From NCBI GenBank assembly GCA_910589415.1, contig OU342630.1, positions 78,550,186 through 78,614,185 on the forward strand: 64,000 nucleotides of DNA, written 5' to 3'. Positions 20,601 through 30,400 of the stretch are shown piece by piece. The notes beneath the pieces were generated by a model. It saw only the letters and a list, made by a program, of their open reading frames with translations. It did no database searches and was not told where the DNA came from. Source of the DNA: Malachius bipustulatus (taxonomy: Eukaryota > Arthropoda > Insecta > Coleoptera > Melyridae). The position numbers and the translations under genes are program-made. Positions within the stretch are counted from its first letter, which is position 1. The number at the start of each line of letters is the position of its first letter.

Positions 20601-22661
20601 AACCATTTTAATAATTTTTGGTTTGTCCACTTACCTACTATCCTGTTCCTAAGATCACTACCAGATAGATTGAATACATTTTCCTGATGGCCATTGTCCG
20701 CATAGTAATAGGTTTCGATTTCCAGGGAGAGCTTCTCCACGAAGGGACAAGTATATCTCGTTTTGGTGTAAGGGTATGCATTCCAAGCTTCCTCTTCAAC
20801 CATTAAGGCTGTTTTGGGCAAGATACCCTTGAGCCATCCTGTGGAATTAGACGAGGTCACTTTTGATGGTTATTAGATTACCTCAATTAAGAATAAAACT
20901 ATTTTCAAGATTAAAAGTACAAAAGAGATACGTGGTCTGTCTTTTAAGTTTTTCATACAGTGACATAAGTGTTGTAGATAGAACGAATTTTCAAAGTTGA
21001 CAATGGAACTATGTAAACCAAAAAAGTTTTCGCGAGCTAATTTTTTGCAACTTTTGAAGATAATTATCTCAACAAGAATGCCTCGCCGAGTTGGTTTCTG
21101 TTATTGATAATGAAGCACCACATCGGTCGACGATTTCTCATTAGTGTGGAGAATTCAAACATGAATGGTTGAGTCTTAGCGAAAATTAAAGTGCAGGTGC
21201 ACTAAAAACTGCAGTCACCAAGGAAAAGGTTGATGCTGATTTGGGCATGATTAGGTATTTCAAAGATTTTAACTCAAAAAAATTTGCATGAAGAATTTAC
21301 TGTAAAGTAAAATTGCGTCCTGTTGGATACCGCATCTGTTGATCAAAAAACCGAAAGAAGCCGCCCAAGAAAGCTCAAGACCGCTTCAACGCAGGAAACT
21401 CTAAAAATGTGTACAGCATCGTCATTGGTGACGATTGACGATCGTGAATTTACTCACATGGAACCGAAAATAAACGCCAGTTGTCTGTTTGAATGTTCCA
21501 AGGTGAAGAGAAACGAATAACGACCATCGTTGCTCGAAGTGTGCTCAAAGAGATGGTCGCGACATTTATCTCAAAAGCAGATCATGTAGCAACAATTCCT
21601 GTGCAAGATCAAAGAACTGTTACTGCCGATTGGTACACAACCCTTTGTTTTCCGGAAGTAATCGCTGAGTTTCGAAAAACCAACCCCGAACGACGAATCA
21701 TCCCCTCCAAGACAATGCAAGTTGGCACACAGCTCGCAAAACAATTGAAAACGTCAGAAGAAGCGTAGACGCCTTCAAAAACGTCATTTTTACAGTACCA
21801 ACAAAAGAGTAGAATACCTGCTTCCAATCTACTGTCTTATTCCAGCTCTATATGCAAAACTTACCAGACAGCCTTGGGATAGAAAATTATTAGAATGTAA
21901 ATAAAATTACCCGGTAAGTGACTTCCGACATGATATATTTTCCTTGTGTATTGTCCTTGTCCGCCAGGCCCATCGTTGTAAGGTTCGTTCACAAGGATTT
22001 CAACACCACTGCCAGCTCCACTACTCTCGTCACGACTTTTTTTCTGCATCAAATTAATATTTAATTTTACAAAATGATACAAAAAAAAATTAAATTGTAT
22101 GACCATGCAGGTAATTGTTGACTTCTAAGGAGTGCTGACCCTTGCCTGCTCGAATCTTTATTCAGGATAATTATAACAAAACCAGGTTCCATCTCCGGTA
22201 GCAATTCGTTCAATAATTAAATCCAGTTAGTCTCGAGCTCTCAACATGTTGCCAGAAATTATTTATTCGTCTCTATAAATACATAGTGAAAACTAAATTT
22301 TAATTACTCCAATTACGCTTTTGATTAAATGTTAAGGCATTAAGACTGGGAGGGGGATACAATAAAAATTTCGAACGGTACGTTGATAATAATTATTCTG
22401 AAGGAATAAAGAAAGTAATGAAACTTTTTTATACAAGCCAGCAACGTGGTCTTAATAATCACAAAACTTTAATTTTCGGCCATTTAATATATTTGAAAAC
22501 CAGTATGGTATTATAAAGCTCTTAGGGAAACTCGAATATTTGGTCATACAAAAATGTAAATAAAATAAATCTCATCAACTTACGGCAATCATGTAGAGCT
22601 GGGCGATGCGGTATTCCTCAACCGTCAAAGGTAGAGGAATACGGTATTCCTTGATGAGCAT
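4552..22661 (-). CDS. rdgB: Retinal degeneration B / PITPNM-type phosphatidylinositol transfer protein, 21 coding exons
   Basis: Multidomain lipid-transfer protein that in flies exchanges PI and phosphatidic acid at ER-plasma membrane contacts of photoreceptors (family knowledge). Exons, in transcript order: 22661-22584, 22043-21911, 20838-20635, 20450-20317, 15208-15085, 14928-14773, 14710-14518, 14461-14310, 14254-14153, 14078-13890, 13832-13670, 13106-12943, 12881-12720, 12661-12476, 12279-12109, 12039-11911, 10660-10398, 5667-5413, 5359-5199, 5127-4948, 4827-4552. All junctions keep phase; every donor is GT except intron 12 (GC). Exon lengths sum to 3575 nt, one short of 1192 codons, because exon 20 lacks a base. 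The expected product is about 1191 aa, normal for the family. Start: [20 protein letters not shown] is the conserved PITP N-terminus. The protein ends shortly after [12 protein letters not shown]. Order: PITP, FFAT, DDHD, LNS2. Only the exon 20 break argues against a functional gene, and it may be an assembly error. Confidence 0.95.
4948..5127 (-). other. rdgB: rdgB exon 20 with a one-base deletion (frameshift)
   Basis: Exon 19 ends AG and exon 20 begins A, giving R, then HWQELGYL in frame. The expected LIIYTTGRP would need one more base: the sequence reads TATCTAATATCTACACAA, with one A or T too few between CTAATA and TCTACAC. After the gap the reading frame for [18 protein letters not shown] is shifted by one. 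The exon measures 180 nt where the phases demand 181. The two flanking exons and all conserved residues are otherwise intact. Confidence 0.85.
7170..7800 (+). repeat. LTR-like promoter region with short direct repeats
   Basis: A TATA box (CTATAAAAGCAG, about 7209-7220) is followed by a GC-richer transcribed-looking block. A tandem pair of about 95-100 bp comes next (about 7448-7540 and 7545-7642; shared words ATCCACGA, ACGCAAATTCCCAT/GCGCAGATCCCAT). Then come two or three copies of a CTCTCGC...CTCTCTGC unit (about 7680-7790). The layout resembles the LTR/5' leader of a retrotransposon, but I found no TG...CA boundaries, primer-binding site or gag. It could also be a host promoter opposite to rdgB. 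Confidence 0.3.
8299..8471. repeat. Near-perfect hairpin MITE (about 72-bp arms)
   Basis: Left arm begins CTATACATCGGTACGGAAATTG; the right arm read in reverse begins CTATACATTAGTATGGAAATTG. Both continue through GTGTACAGTAACTGACA and GAAGCGGCAAGC with few mismatches. The loop is about 25 bp. It lies inside rdgB intron 17, so it would form double-stranded RNA in the pre-mRNA. Confidence 0.85.
8940..9270. repeat. Diverged direct duplication of about 130 bp
   Basis: Two copies (about 8948-9110 and 9155-9270) share CCAATCATATGAAGACAGTGT / CCAATCATGTGAAGGCAGTGT, AGTTTGATT, GTCCGGG and a T-run followed by AAAAGTGGNCCAAAAATGG. No coding potential. Confidence 0.6.
9450..9895. repeat. Fold-back repeat, about 60-bp arms
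   Basis: The left arm around GAGATTCTATGATAAAGTCC ... CGAAACTTGTGCAAAAG (9454-9517) pairs with the right arm (about 9835-9893), whose reverse reads GAGATTCTACACTAAAGTCT ... CGAAACTTGTGCAAAAG. The middle of about 320 bp is non-palindromic; the open frames across it are chance. Confidence 0.75.
9945..10190 (+). repeat. LTR-like dispersed repeat, copy 1
   Basis: Contains ATAAACATTAGATGTTT, CGTCAGCATGACATTGACC, an ATTAGAATT-rich middle, then CTAATAAAGTTTAAGTGTTT and GTTCAACTG. The same order occurs in reverse at 37548-37800 and diverged at 54590-54800. An AATAAA followed by a short T/G-rich end suggests a solo LTR; no internal domain is present. Confidence 0.4.
10661..11910. other. rdgB intron 16 (1.25 kb) with a hairpin repeat
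   Basis: No coding sequence. About 11370-11480 and 11600-11735 form an inverted repeat: TTACAGT, TTTCGGTTTTCGTC/TTTTGGTTTTCCTC, TTTGTCAATTGCTTTTCC and TTTGTCAAATG recur in opposite orientations. The rest is unremarkable AT-rich sequence. Confidence 0.6.
12882..12942 (-). other. rdgB: GC-AG intron 12 of rdgB (61 bp)
   Basis: Exon 12 ends ...GCG TAC CAA G and the intron starts GCGAGTGAA, with GC instead of GT. The acceptor is TTTTTCATTGCAG. Only this junction gives the in-frame family sequence [12 protein letters not shown] nearby GT four bases downstream would run into a stop codon. The rest of the donor (AAG before, GAGT after) is near consensus, as usual for GC donors. Confidence 0.85.
14310..14461 (-). 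other. rdgB: rdgB exon 8 with FFAT motif (VAP binding)
   Basis: The exon ends in an acidic stretch [14 protein letters not shown], followed by D from exon 9. EFFDCED (about residues 386-392) fits the FFAT motif, two phenylalanines in an acidic tract, by which RdgB/PITPNM proteins bind the ER protein VAP and localise to membrane contact sites. Exons 7-9 around it form the low-complexity Ser/Asp/Glu linker between the PITP and DDHD regions. Confidence 0.85.
15760..16060 (-). mobile_element. RTE-clade LINE, 3' end of ORF2 (relic)
   Basis: Minus-strand translation gives [39 protein letters not shown] and [18 protein letters not shown], the conserved C-terminal segment of insect RTE-type reverse transcriptase ORFs, with a stop after TKKR. 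It ends in a (GAA)n tract at about 15755. Truncated insertion in rdgB intron 4, same strand as the gene. Confidence 0.7.
16946..17292 (-). CDS. Secreted TIL-domain (trypsin-inhibitor-like, cysteine-rich) protease inhibitor, nested in rdgB intron 4
   Basis: Two exons, 17292-17219 and 17147-16946, joined by a 71-bp GT-AG intron in phase 2; 91 codons plus TGA. Residues 1-19 ([19 protein letters not shown]) are a classic signal peptide. The mature part has ten cysteines at 29, 37, 41, 45, 53, 57, 61, 63, 80 and 86, with [33 protein letters not shown]: the full TIL spacing of MEROPS I8 inhibitors (family knowledge). Such proteins usually block serine proteases in haemolymph, venom or cuticle. The loop between Cys5 and Cys6, which carries the reactive bond, is GDK; alignment would put Asp at P1, unusual for trypsin or chymotrypsin. 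A TATA box lies upstream. The gene sits wholly within an rdgB intron on the same strand. The frame is invisible to single-exon ORF calling. Confidence 0.9.
17384..17391 (-). promoter_or_regulatory. TATA box of the nested TIL gene
   Basis: TATAAAAA on the minus strand, about 92 bp upstream of the ATG. Allowing 25-30 bp to the start site gives transcription near 17355-17360 and a leader of about 65 nt. This supports an independent promoter rather than an alternative exon of rdgB. Confidence 0.6.
17880..19770. repeat. Tandem repeat array, about 146-156-bp unit, about ten or more copies
   Basis: The marker TATAGTTTTCCCAAAA recurs at about 18441, 18597, 18747, 18893, 19038, 19185, 19330 and 19480. 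Each unit also has AATTTCGAGTTATTT, CTCAAAAATCGCAGAT and CACTTTATAGGTGGAAATGTG. Two sub-variants alternate (ATTTACAAGCTTTGCAACT and ATTTTTGAGCTTTTCAACT types) between 18747 and 19330, suggesting a dimeric higher-order unit. Copies decay towards both ends (about 17880 and 19770). All lies in rdgB intron 4. Confidence 0.9.
20970..21830 (+). pseudogene. Degenerate mariner transposase, antisense in rdgB intron 2
   Basis: Shifting frames give an HTH-like PHRSTISRW, then [36 protein letters not shown] and [20 protein letters not shown], followed by QDNASWHTA, the block with the second catalytic Asp. Directly after it the sequence reads [10 protein letters not shown], a segment normally well downstream, so the stretch with the third catalytic Asp (SPDLAP region) is deleted. 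There are several stops and frameshifts. A dead mariner copy in the intron between exons 2 and 3. Confidence 0.85.
22044..22583. other. rdgB intron 1 (540 bp)
   Basis: Plain GT-AG intron between the first two coding exons. I see no repeat, RNA gene or conserved element in it. Confidence 0.6.
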
Positions 22662-22729
22662 GGCTGACGAGGACTTCTGCCCTGCCCTACGCTAAATCCG
22701 GCCACTCGAAGGTTTTCCGCATTTTCTAT
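22662..22729 (-). promoter_or_regulatory. rdgB: rdgB 5' untranslated part of first coding exon
   Basis: Upstream of the start codon the minus strand runs to a good acceptor (pyrimidine tract then TTTCAG) at 22730-22732, so the first coding exon is preceded by an intron and at least one further 5' noncoding exon lies at higher coordinates. The leader contains an upstream ATG out of frame with the main start. I could not place the transcription start. Confidence 0.55.
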
Positions 22730-22924
22730 CTGAAAAGAGGGAAACAAATGTTTTCTCTGAATAAACAAGTGGTCAGGGTAAACAAGGAAAAGCAAATATG
22801 TGATGTAATACACCAGTTTGGCGTTCGACACTATACATGTATGAAGTTTGTAACGGTCCGTTAAGGCTTCTCGCACCGTTTAATTATATGAGACGCAATA
22901 ATCAATTAGTGATGAAAAATTAGT

Positions 22925-23640
22925 CGGAAGAACCGACACAGAGCATGGGCATGCAACCTGAGAAGTTATAAATAGGCTTTGAAATAGGGGTTGCAAATTT
23001 CGAAAAAAATCAATATTTCAGTTATACTTGAACTTAGAAAAACCAAATTTGTTAGATGTTGTGAGTGTACCAAGAGCATTCATAGCATTTTAAAGGGTTG
23101 ATAAGGGATGATGCACCCTTAAATTGATACATAATTTTTTAGGCTGTTTGCCGATTTAAGAAATTAATACATTTATTGTATGGGGAATTTAATTCTCAAA
23201 CTTTCATTTCTCTTATTATTTTCAAAAAACTTTCTCGTTTTCTACAAAAACCCGAAAAACTAAAAAAAGTATTGCAATTCTGTTATTTAAAGTCATCGAA
23301 AATTCAAAAGTTGGCTTTTATATTTAAATTAAATGTTAAAATTGACGATCAAGAAGAAAGTTGAAAAAGACAAATATTTTTGAAAAATAAAAATTGAGCA
23401 ATAAATGTTCGAGAATTAAATTCCCCAAATAAAGTTACAGAGTTTTTTAAACGGGTTAAAAAATTGTGTAACATTTTAAAGACGTGTACCAAAATTTGAA
23501 ATATCTTTTTTCAGGCCAATAACTTCTCAGGGGTTTAACTTAGTATAAGGATAAGTTGCGTTAAATCATCATATTTTGAGTTCCCCTCTCGGTTCCCCTA
23601 CACGCCCTCTGTGTCGGTTCTTATGCGAAACACCCTGTAT
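22925..23640. mobile_element. Fold-back element just upstream of rdgB
   Basis: GAACCGACACAGAG at 22929 pairs with CTCTGTGTCGGTTC near 23610; ACTTCTCAG/CTGAGAAGT and GGGGAATTTAATTCTC/GAGAATTAAATTCCCC pair further in. The right tip continues to ACACCCTGTA, the tip shared by other families here. No coding sequence. About 200 bp beyond the most 5' rdgB exon found. Confidence 0.7.
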
Positions 23641-24354
23641 GCATAATCTTTTTTTCTTGCGAAATTATTTATAACAAACATTACCTGATATAACATAGAT
23701 TTATGTAATAAAAGGGCCTGACAAAATTAAGATAAACAAGCAAACAAACGGTACTGCTTATTGGTTGTGTTTTTGGCAAGTGTGTTTACAGAAATTTTTT
23801 AGACTAAATACCTATAGGTAGGTAAATATTTTGCACGGCTTTGCACTACAATCGCCGGAAGTACACTCATATGAAAAATTTATTTACAAAATTACTTCTA
23901 AAGCCTTAATTTTTTTTATTGGAGAGAATCAGAACACTCAAACATACAAACATTCGACTGATTATGAGAATTATCTAGAAATTTATTTATCATTCGTATT
24001 TTATATATCTGTCAGCGATAAGGTGATGAGTCTCGTTCGTTTTATCTTTCGTAAAGAATTTGAAGCTTCAAGACATAATGACTGCCTAATTATTGTCCCG
24101 ATTCATCTTTTTTTGTTTCCTAAAAGCGGGTCGGATGAAAGCAGGGATGGTAAATGGTGATAGTCATTCAGACTGCTCCGTTTGCATCCATGCTCCGAAG
24201 TTTATTATTAGAGTATCATATGAAAAATATTTTTCCTTCAAAAGGTCAAGGAAAATTTTGATTTCACTGACAGCTTTAGCTTTAAAAATGATGTCAAATG
24301 AAATGGCATACTAGCTGTCACGTGACTTTTATAACTGTCAAATTGAGATTATTT

Positions 24355-25265
24355 TGAAAAAATTACAAAATATGGTTTTTAAAATTTTTTAGTTTTTAAA
24401 ATTTTGTAAAATGTCACAGGAAAAAGATGTTTGATATTTCATTTTTCACCAATGTAGGGTACCAATTTTGAACCCTCTATTAAAAAACACAGTTTTTTCA
24501 ATTATTTTCAACATTTTCATTATTGACTTGACGTTAAAAATCAAAAATGACGTCAAATGACCAAAATGACATCACAAACTGAAAACTTTTTCACGATTCA
24601 AGATGGCTGAACCAACTAAAACTCCAGTTGATGCATCAGAAGCACTTTATTCCTCATTGGATGGGAGTCAATATTTTCAGCAACTGATATTTGCATTGGA
24701 GTTCCCTATACAGACTGTCCCAAAACTCAACGTCATCCCTTGAAGGGCTGATAGGCCAACTCATGACTGACCAGAATATCATCAGATGATCTCGGTAAAA
24801 AATTGTTTTCGAGATAATGGGACTTTTATGAATTAATTAAATAAAAAAAAACAATAATTTTCTCAAAAGGTACCTACGGCACTAGCATATTATTTCGGCA
24901 CTTAATCATTAATGGCGCTATTCAGCATTGCGTAACAAAATTAAGAATGTAAGAATATGAAATTTTGTACTGTGACACTCGAAAAACATATCTAAGGAAT
25001 CGATTTTCACAAAATTCATAAAAGTCCGAACTCGAAAATAAACAATTGTTTACTGAAATCATCTAATGATATTCTGGTCAGTCATGAGTTGTTGGCCTAT
25101 CAGCCCTTCAATAAGGGATGATGTTGAGTTTTGGGACACCTGTATGTTCGGAAAATAAAATGACACAGTGTAGGTGAAAAATGAAATATCAAACAACTGT
25201 TTCTTGTGACATTTTACAAAATTGGAAAAATATTTGCCATATTTTGTAACTTTTTGGAAAAAATG
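24355..25265. mobile_element. Outer fold-back element split by a nested MITE
   Basis: About 24360-24470 (AAATTTTGTAAAATGTCACAG ... TGTTTGATATTTCATTTTTC) is the reverse complement of about 25165-25260. It has been opened by the insertion at 24711-25142. Confidence 0.75.
24711..25142. mobile_element. Nested TA-flanked MITE
   Basis: Left CAGACTGTCCCAAAACTCAA and right read in reverse CAGGTGTCCCAAAACTCAAC, both flanked by TA. Arms extend through GGGCTGATAGGCC, CATGACTGACCAGAATATCAT and AAAGTCC (about 130-150 bp). It sits inside another inverted repeat, so it is younger than its host. Confidence 0.8.
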
Positions 25266-25569
25266 TAAAATTTGACAGAATTGTAAGCAAAACTGCTACT
25301 GCTTCGTTCTGGTTTATTTTGGAGGTGTTAAAGGCTGTATGAGTTAATATTATGCAGACTACCATCATTCGCAGGAAGTTTTCGTGTAATAATGATAATT
25401 GGATATTAATTAAACTCTCCACTATACCCTAAGACAAAATGTAGCAGCCTGATTCTTCCTAAGCGACGATTTATTGAATTCACCTGAAGCCCGCAGAGCT
25501 ATATAACTTTACGTCAAGAAGAATTAACGATCTCACAGAATTTAATTATTGTTTTTTGTGTTTAAATTA

Positions 25570-25690
25570 TAGTACTTCAATTCGTCTTGCCTGCACACCA
25601 TCTAACGATATAGGAATCGCTGGAAACGAGCTGTTGGCGAAAGATGCTTTTTAAGCAATTTATCAGGAAGACTACAATCTACTTGAAGCA
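25570..25690 (+). pseudogene. LINE RNase H fragment
   Basis: A short frame, CTPSNDIGIAGNELLAKDAF, matches the P-x-H-x-GI-x-GNE-x-AD signature of the RNase H domain at the C-terminus of jockey/I-type LINE polyproteins, with the His and Asp positions altered. A stop codon follows. Only this fragment is recognisable. Confidence 0.5.
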
Positions 25691-25699
25691 AACTTACAA

Positions 25700-28640
25700 C
25701 AATAGACGAGACACAATCAACGACATGCCAAGAATATGAACATAAAAAAATTGTCATTAGATTTTAAGGCAAAAGGCTTGGAAAAATTTTGCTCAGAACT
25801 AAGTTTTTAAACTATTTTATTTATAGTAGGTATATTATGATATGATATGAGCGATTATGAAGCAATTGTTCGCGAGATGATGCTAATTCCACGAGCTTTA
25901 GCGAACAGCATTGTTATCATCAAGTGAATAATGGCCCTAATCGCGAATGTAATACTACTCTTTTATATATAAAAAAACAATTTTAATCGAAATAATTTAC
26001 TTATTTTACTGCTTGGAACAACTTCCAGTACCGATTAACGACTGCGCACGCGTGTATTCTGAGAAATGTCATAATACCCACTCGTGGACCAATTAAAAGC
26101 TGTAAATTTGATCGGTCCACGAGCGGTTATTTGGAATTGCTGTGATTGGACAAGAGCTGGGTACTATGAGCTACAATTCAACACCTATGAATAATAACCT
26201 TCATAATTAATTCATCCAAAAAGCTCTAATAATTGGAATACTATTCAATAATAAGAGTAGAAAAACTATTTTTTTAAACTTAAATATTGCATGCCAATGA
26301 AAAAATAATAATTAATTCCTACGATCAAATGACGTTGAGTCTGAAAACAAGACTGTTTCGCCTCTATTAGGACTCCTCAGTTTGCCATATTCTTATACGA
26401 GGAAAAAGAGGGGATGCGTTACTGTTAGCGCAAAAGTGTGACCAGTTGGCACCAGAGTATTACGTAACTAGAATATTTGAAAATTAATTTAATACGTTTT
26501 CTTCTGGTTGCAATTATCACTGCATGAAATATCATAGCATGAAAAGCAATCCATTAAAGATAAAATCAGAAGAAAAAAAATTGACAGTTTTGCATGCGAG
26601 ATATCGTTTAGGATTTTTAGAAGGGTGTGACATGTTGTTAAACACACGCAACTATGACAGCGATCATCACAAAACCAGGCAGATTTCGTGATTAATCACT
26701 TAGTCCTTAGTAAAAGGGTAAAATTGCAGGTAAATCTCTATCTTCTACATATTTCTTTTTTCAGCTTCTGTCATTTCTTTCAAGAAGTACCTGGGTACTA
26801 GTAAATAGATACTCTGCTATAAATAATAAATAAATATCAATCAGTACCTACCTACCTAAACCTGCCTACGTTGTTCCCGATCCCTATACATGCTATGAAA
26901 TGAACTGAGGCTGAAATTCTTTAATAGGATTAGATAAAGTCGCTTTAGGTATTTCCATCAGTTTGATGGCCTTTTTAATTCAATTATGCACCCCATAATC
27001 TAGCAGATCTGATTACGTAGAAGCTTTGACTGATTATCTTTCCAAGTAACACAAGTTTATGTCCTAAGCAAAGCATAGCACACGCTTTTCATAATTATTA
27101 CAACGTACAGTAAGCTTGACTTTGATATAAAATGTACTAATGTACTCATGATCGTTATTACTGGATGAAGGTTTTTCGATTTTACAGATTCGCGTGACTA
27201 TGAGCTGATCCATTTTCAACATAAAGGCTTCCAATCCATTAATGTGAAAGCTCAGTTTTCTAAAAAAAACTTTGTATAGATACCTAAGACCTAAGAGTTT
27301 TTTGACATTAATTTCTTATGGAATTATAAAAGCTTTGCCGTTCTTTTTTTTTGTTAATTAAATGACAAACCTGAGGGATGAATTAGTCTGCTTTTCAATT
27401 TCGGATTGAATTAAAAATAAAAATTTCGCCGAGCTTTTTTGCGAAAAAACTATTTTCCCAAACTCTGACGTCAATTATTGTGCAAGACGACATTACTGAA
27501 AATGAGACTACCAAAAAACGAACAGGGGGTGAGTTTGCTGCTTATTCTCTCCTTATTTGTCGTGGAAAGTTTTTTTTTCAGCTTCTTTTTCCATAAAAAT
27601 GATTTCATAAAAATATGAAATTCGATTACCCGAGCGCGCTCCGACGTTCCAGTACACAGCGGCCAGTACAAAACTTCATCATTTCTTCATCAATTAGTAT
27701 TTTTTTCTTTGGTCGTATCCACGAACTGTGAACTTATAACGTTGTTGACTTTTGGAATGTGTCCTTTTATAAGCATTAAGCCATGCATTTGAATATAAAT
27801 GTAGGGATACAGAAATGAATAAAGTGCGCAAATAACTGATGTAGGTATTTTCTTTTTCAGCGAGAAATTCGCATGATATTCCGATGTGTCAATATTTACA
27901 AATAAAATTACCCGAGCCATAAAAGTTACATATGTTCCCGAGAACCGTAACATCAAATATAAATAATGTACCTACTGCTAGACATGATGAAAAGTTCTGA
28001 AATATCCTGAAGCTGAAATACACACAGAATGATAACTGCTCGTATACTCGTATATCAACATTTTGCAGCACATCAATTATTATGTAATTCCCCCAGAGGG
28101 AATCATTATATGAAGACAAAAATAACTGCGGGTAATATGATTTTTATTTCTGCAATAAAATTAACGATTCATCGAAAATTTTCCAATCAAAAATATGAAG
28201 ACTCGTTTCACATAAAATAGTAGGTACCTAAACATATTACGTGTCTCAAAGCAGTGTATATACAGGGTGATTATGGTACCTTAGACGTTTACGGAAAACG
28301 TCTAAGAACATTTAAAGATGATTTTTCTGAAAAATTGGTCACTTAAATAATAATTATTGGACCTGCTCCATCTTTACAAAATATTTATAGATTTCTAGCA
28401 CTTCCGGTTAGGACGGAAATGGCTATCATCTTCGTTTTTTTTAAGGATGTTCCTTAATAACATGTCATTTTATGATTGGAAAGTTAATATGAACATTCAG
28501 ACTGGAAAGTTGTAAGTGGGTCATAGGAGTTTTACATACAATTTCAGTTTTGTGCAAATAATATCTCCAGGTTTAGATTTGGAGAAAAATTATGGAGGAG
28601 ATAATTTGTGACAATGACTATTTCTATTTAACAAGCCCAC
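25700..28640. other. No gene recognised
   Basis: AT-rich sequence. Small inverted repeat at about 26085-26150 (CTCGTGGACC against GGTCCACGAG). A CAGGGTGATTATGGTACC tip preceded by TA at 28263 looks like one end of a terminal-repeat element whose partner I did not find. Open frames are short and unlike any family I know. Confidence 0.45.
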
Positions 28641-28689
28641 TTTCAGTATTAACACTTCACTAATAATGCACAAATTTACAAATGAAAAT

Positions 28690-29330
28690 TTCCATTTTCC
28701 AAAGAAATCCCGAAACAGGTCATTTTTTTAATTTAATGTTTAATTTAATGTTCTATTGACTTAAAAAAAATAATACAGGGTTTTTCTTGACTCAGTAATG
28801 ACGAAATTATCAATTTTTTAAATGAGACACCCTGTATATTATTACATTTTCAGATTGTCTGAGAAAATCCAGTAGGAATGGTTTTTACAGTTGGAGCTTA
28901 AACTTACGAGTTATAAACAAGTGAAAATAGCAGTTTTTCATTTTCAAAGCAGCTTGTTTTGAAAACGGCTCAAGATAGGGTAAAACGGCTTACATGTCCC
29001 TAACTTTTAAAGCGGTATCCTATGGTGTGGATTAAATTTTTATACATGGAGACGAAAAATCTATTAATTTCCATCACCCTATATAAAAATTACATCTACA
29101 CAATCGGAAAACGCTTTAAAAGTTGAGATAGGGACTAAATGAAAACCTGCGATTTTCACTTGTTTATAACTCATAAGCTACTCAGTTTAACGTTGAAATT
29201 AAATTTTGAAAAAATTAAAATGCGAAAAAAAGTAAATTGAATTAAAAAATTGATCTGTTTCGGGATTTCTTTAAGAAATATTTTCAAGGGGGAATTCGGG
29301 GGTGACAAGTTTTTAAAAATTGACACCCTG
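28690..29330. mobile_element. Family A fold-back, copy 1 (left tip lost)
   Basis: Arms pair across a short centre at about 29055: AAATCCCGAAACAGGTCATTTTT with AAAAATTGATCTGTTTCGGG, GTCCCTAACTTTTAAAGCGG with CGCTTTAAAAGTTGAGATAG, TGTTTATAACTC words in both arms. The right tip is GACACCCTG followed by TA. The same arms occur at 39866-41360 and in part at 57010-57320 and 2260-2420. No coding capacity. Confidence 0.8.
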
Positions 29331-29744
29331 TATAGTTGCCTAATAGGTGCATTTGAAAAAAATGGTTTTTATTAATTTTTAGTACTTGCCAGAATTTTAG
29401 CCATTGCCAGAAGTTATTTCAATAACATTTTACTCTAAAGACAAGCCGGAAAATATTATTTACACGAGACTGAATTTTCATGTTATTAACATGCAAATAT
29501 AACGCAACGGCTTAAATTTTTTACTACAAGGGTGTTGAATTTTTTAAGAATTATTTTTTATTATCACCGAAAGTAGTTTAAATTTTTTAAATTTTCAAAA
29601 AGAGGCCGTTTGCATGTAAAATTGACTAGCTAATCAGAATGGCAAAAGGTCAGTGGCCTACCACTTTTTTTTAATGGCGAGGGACATGTTTGCAGGGATG
29701 CCACTAGTGGAATAATAGAAAAAACGAATCTCATCTCTGTGGAT

Positions 29745-30400
29745 CATCCAGTCCTCCTAATGACGGTATGCACGATTTTTCGCTTTTGGTGAGGGAGAAG
29801 TATTGGAACTTTCTCTCTACACCATATGCCCCTGGCTCCATCAAACGCGGCGACTAAGAAATTCAAGAAACTTCGGATGGTTGTATTTGGACTGTTTGGC
29901 CGCATACGTCGTTTCTCCCATAACCCGCGGTGCCTCCCAAGAGATTTGTATCTCTGGAACCAGGACTGTGTTATTTTTCTCCAAAATGAGGTCGTCTGGT
30001 TTTTGAAGAAACCCTCTAATAGTATCTCTGATATTGCGGCTCTGTCTGGACACTCCAATCTTTCTTAACTGCCCATGATCTAAGTATGTTCATCAGGTGG
30101 TCTGGCGCCGAATCCGATCATAGTGAGATACCCGGGCATCTCTGTAAGATATGACATAGGGTTTCATTCCTGCGGCATCCGGCTTTACATAATCTCTCGC
30201 CTAGTGGATTGTATGGTAGGTCGGTCTGTGAATTTATACGCCGCACTGTCATATATCATGAGCCAGTTTCACCTGGGCCAATCCCCCACCATAGAAGCCC
30301 CCTCAAGCTTTTGACCCGTCTATCTGTTAACCTGGGACTAGACCTGGGCTTTTGTGGTCGCTGATAAACCGGTCACCTTCTTGATCCTGTTTAGTCCTTG
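29745..30400 (-). pseudogene. R2-like non-LTR retrotransposon endonuclease domain (relic)
   Basis: Minus-strand frame gives VRRINSQTDLPYNPLGERLC, then KAGCRRNETLCHILQRCPG: a C-x3-C-x7-H-x4-C knuckle followed by CP, as in the restriction-like endonuclease domain of R2-type elements. Downstream DHLMNILRSWAVKKDWSV and further 100-odd codons run with stops and frame changes. No reverse transcriptase upstream was identified. Confidence 0.6.

Larger units (their letters stand above)
14773..22661 (-). other. rdgB: rdgB exons 1-6: N-terminal PITP domain
   Basis: Exons 1-6 encode roughly residues 1-276, the phosphatidylinositol transfer domain. Visible family hallmarks are the start [17 protein letters not shown], the segment [15 protein letters not shown] in exon 2, [19 protein letters not shown] in exon 3, [15 protein letters not shown] in exon 4, and the closing [17 protein letters not shown] in exon 6. 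Intron 4 (20316-15209, about 5.1 kb) interrupts this domain and contains another gene and a tandem repeat. All five introns inside the block are GT-AG and in phase. Confidence 0.95.
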
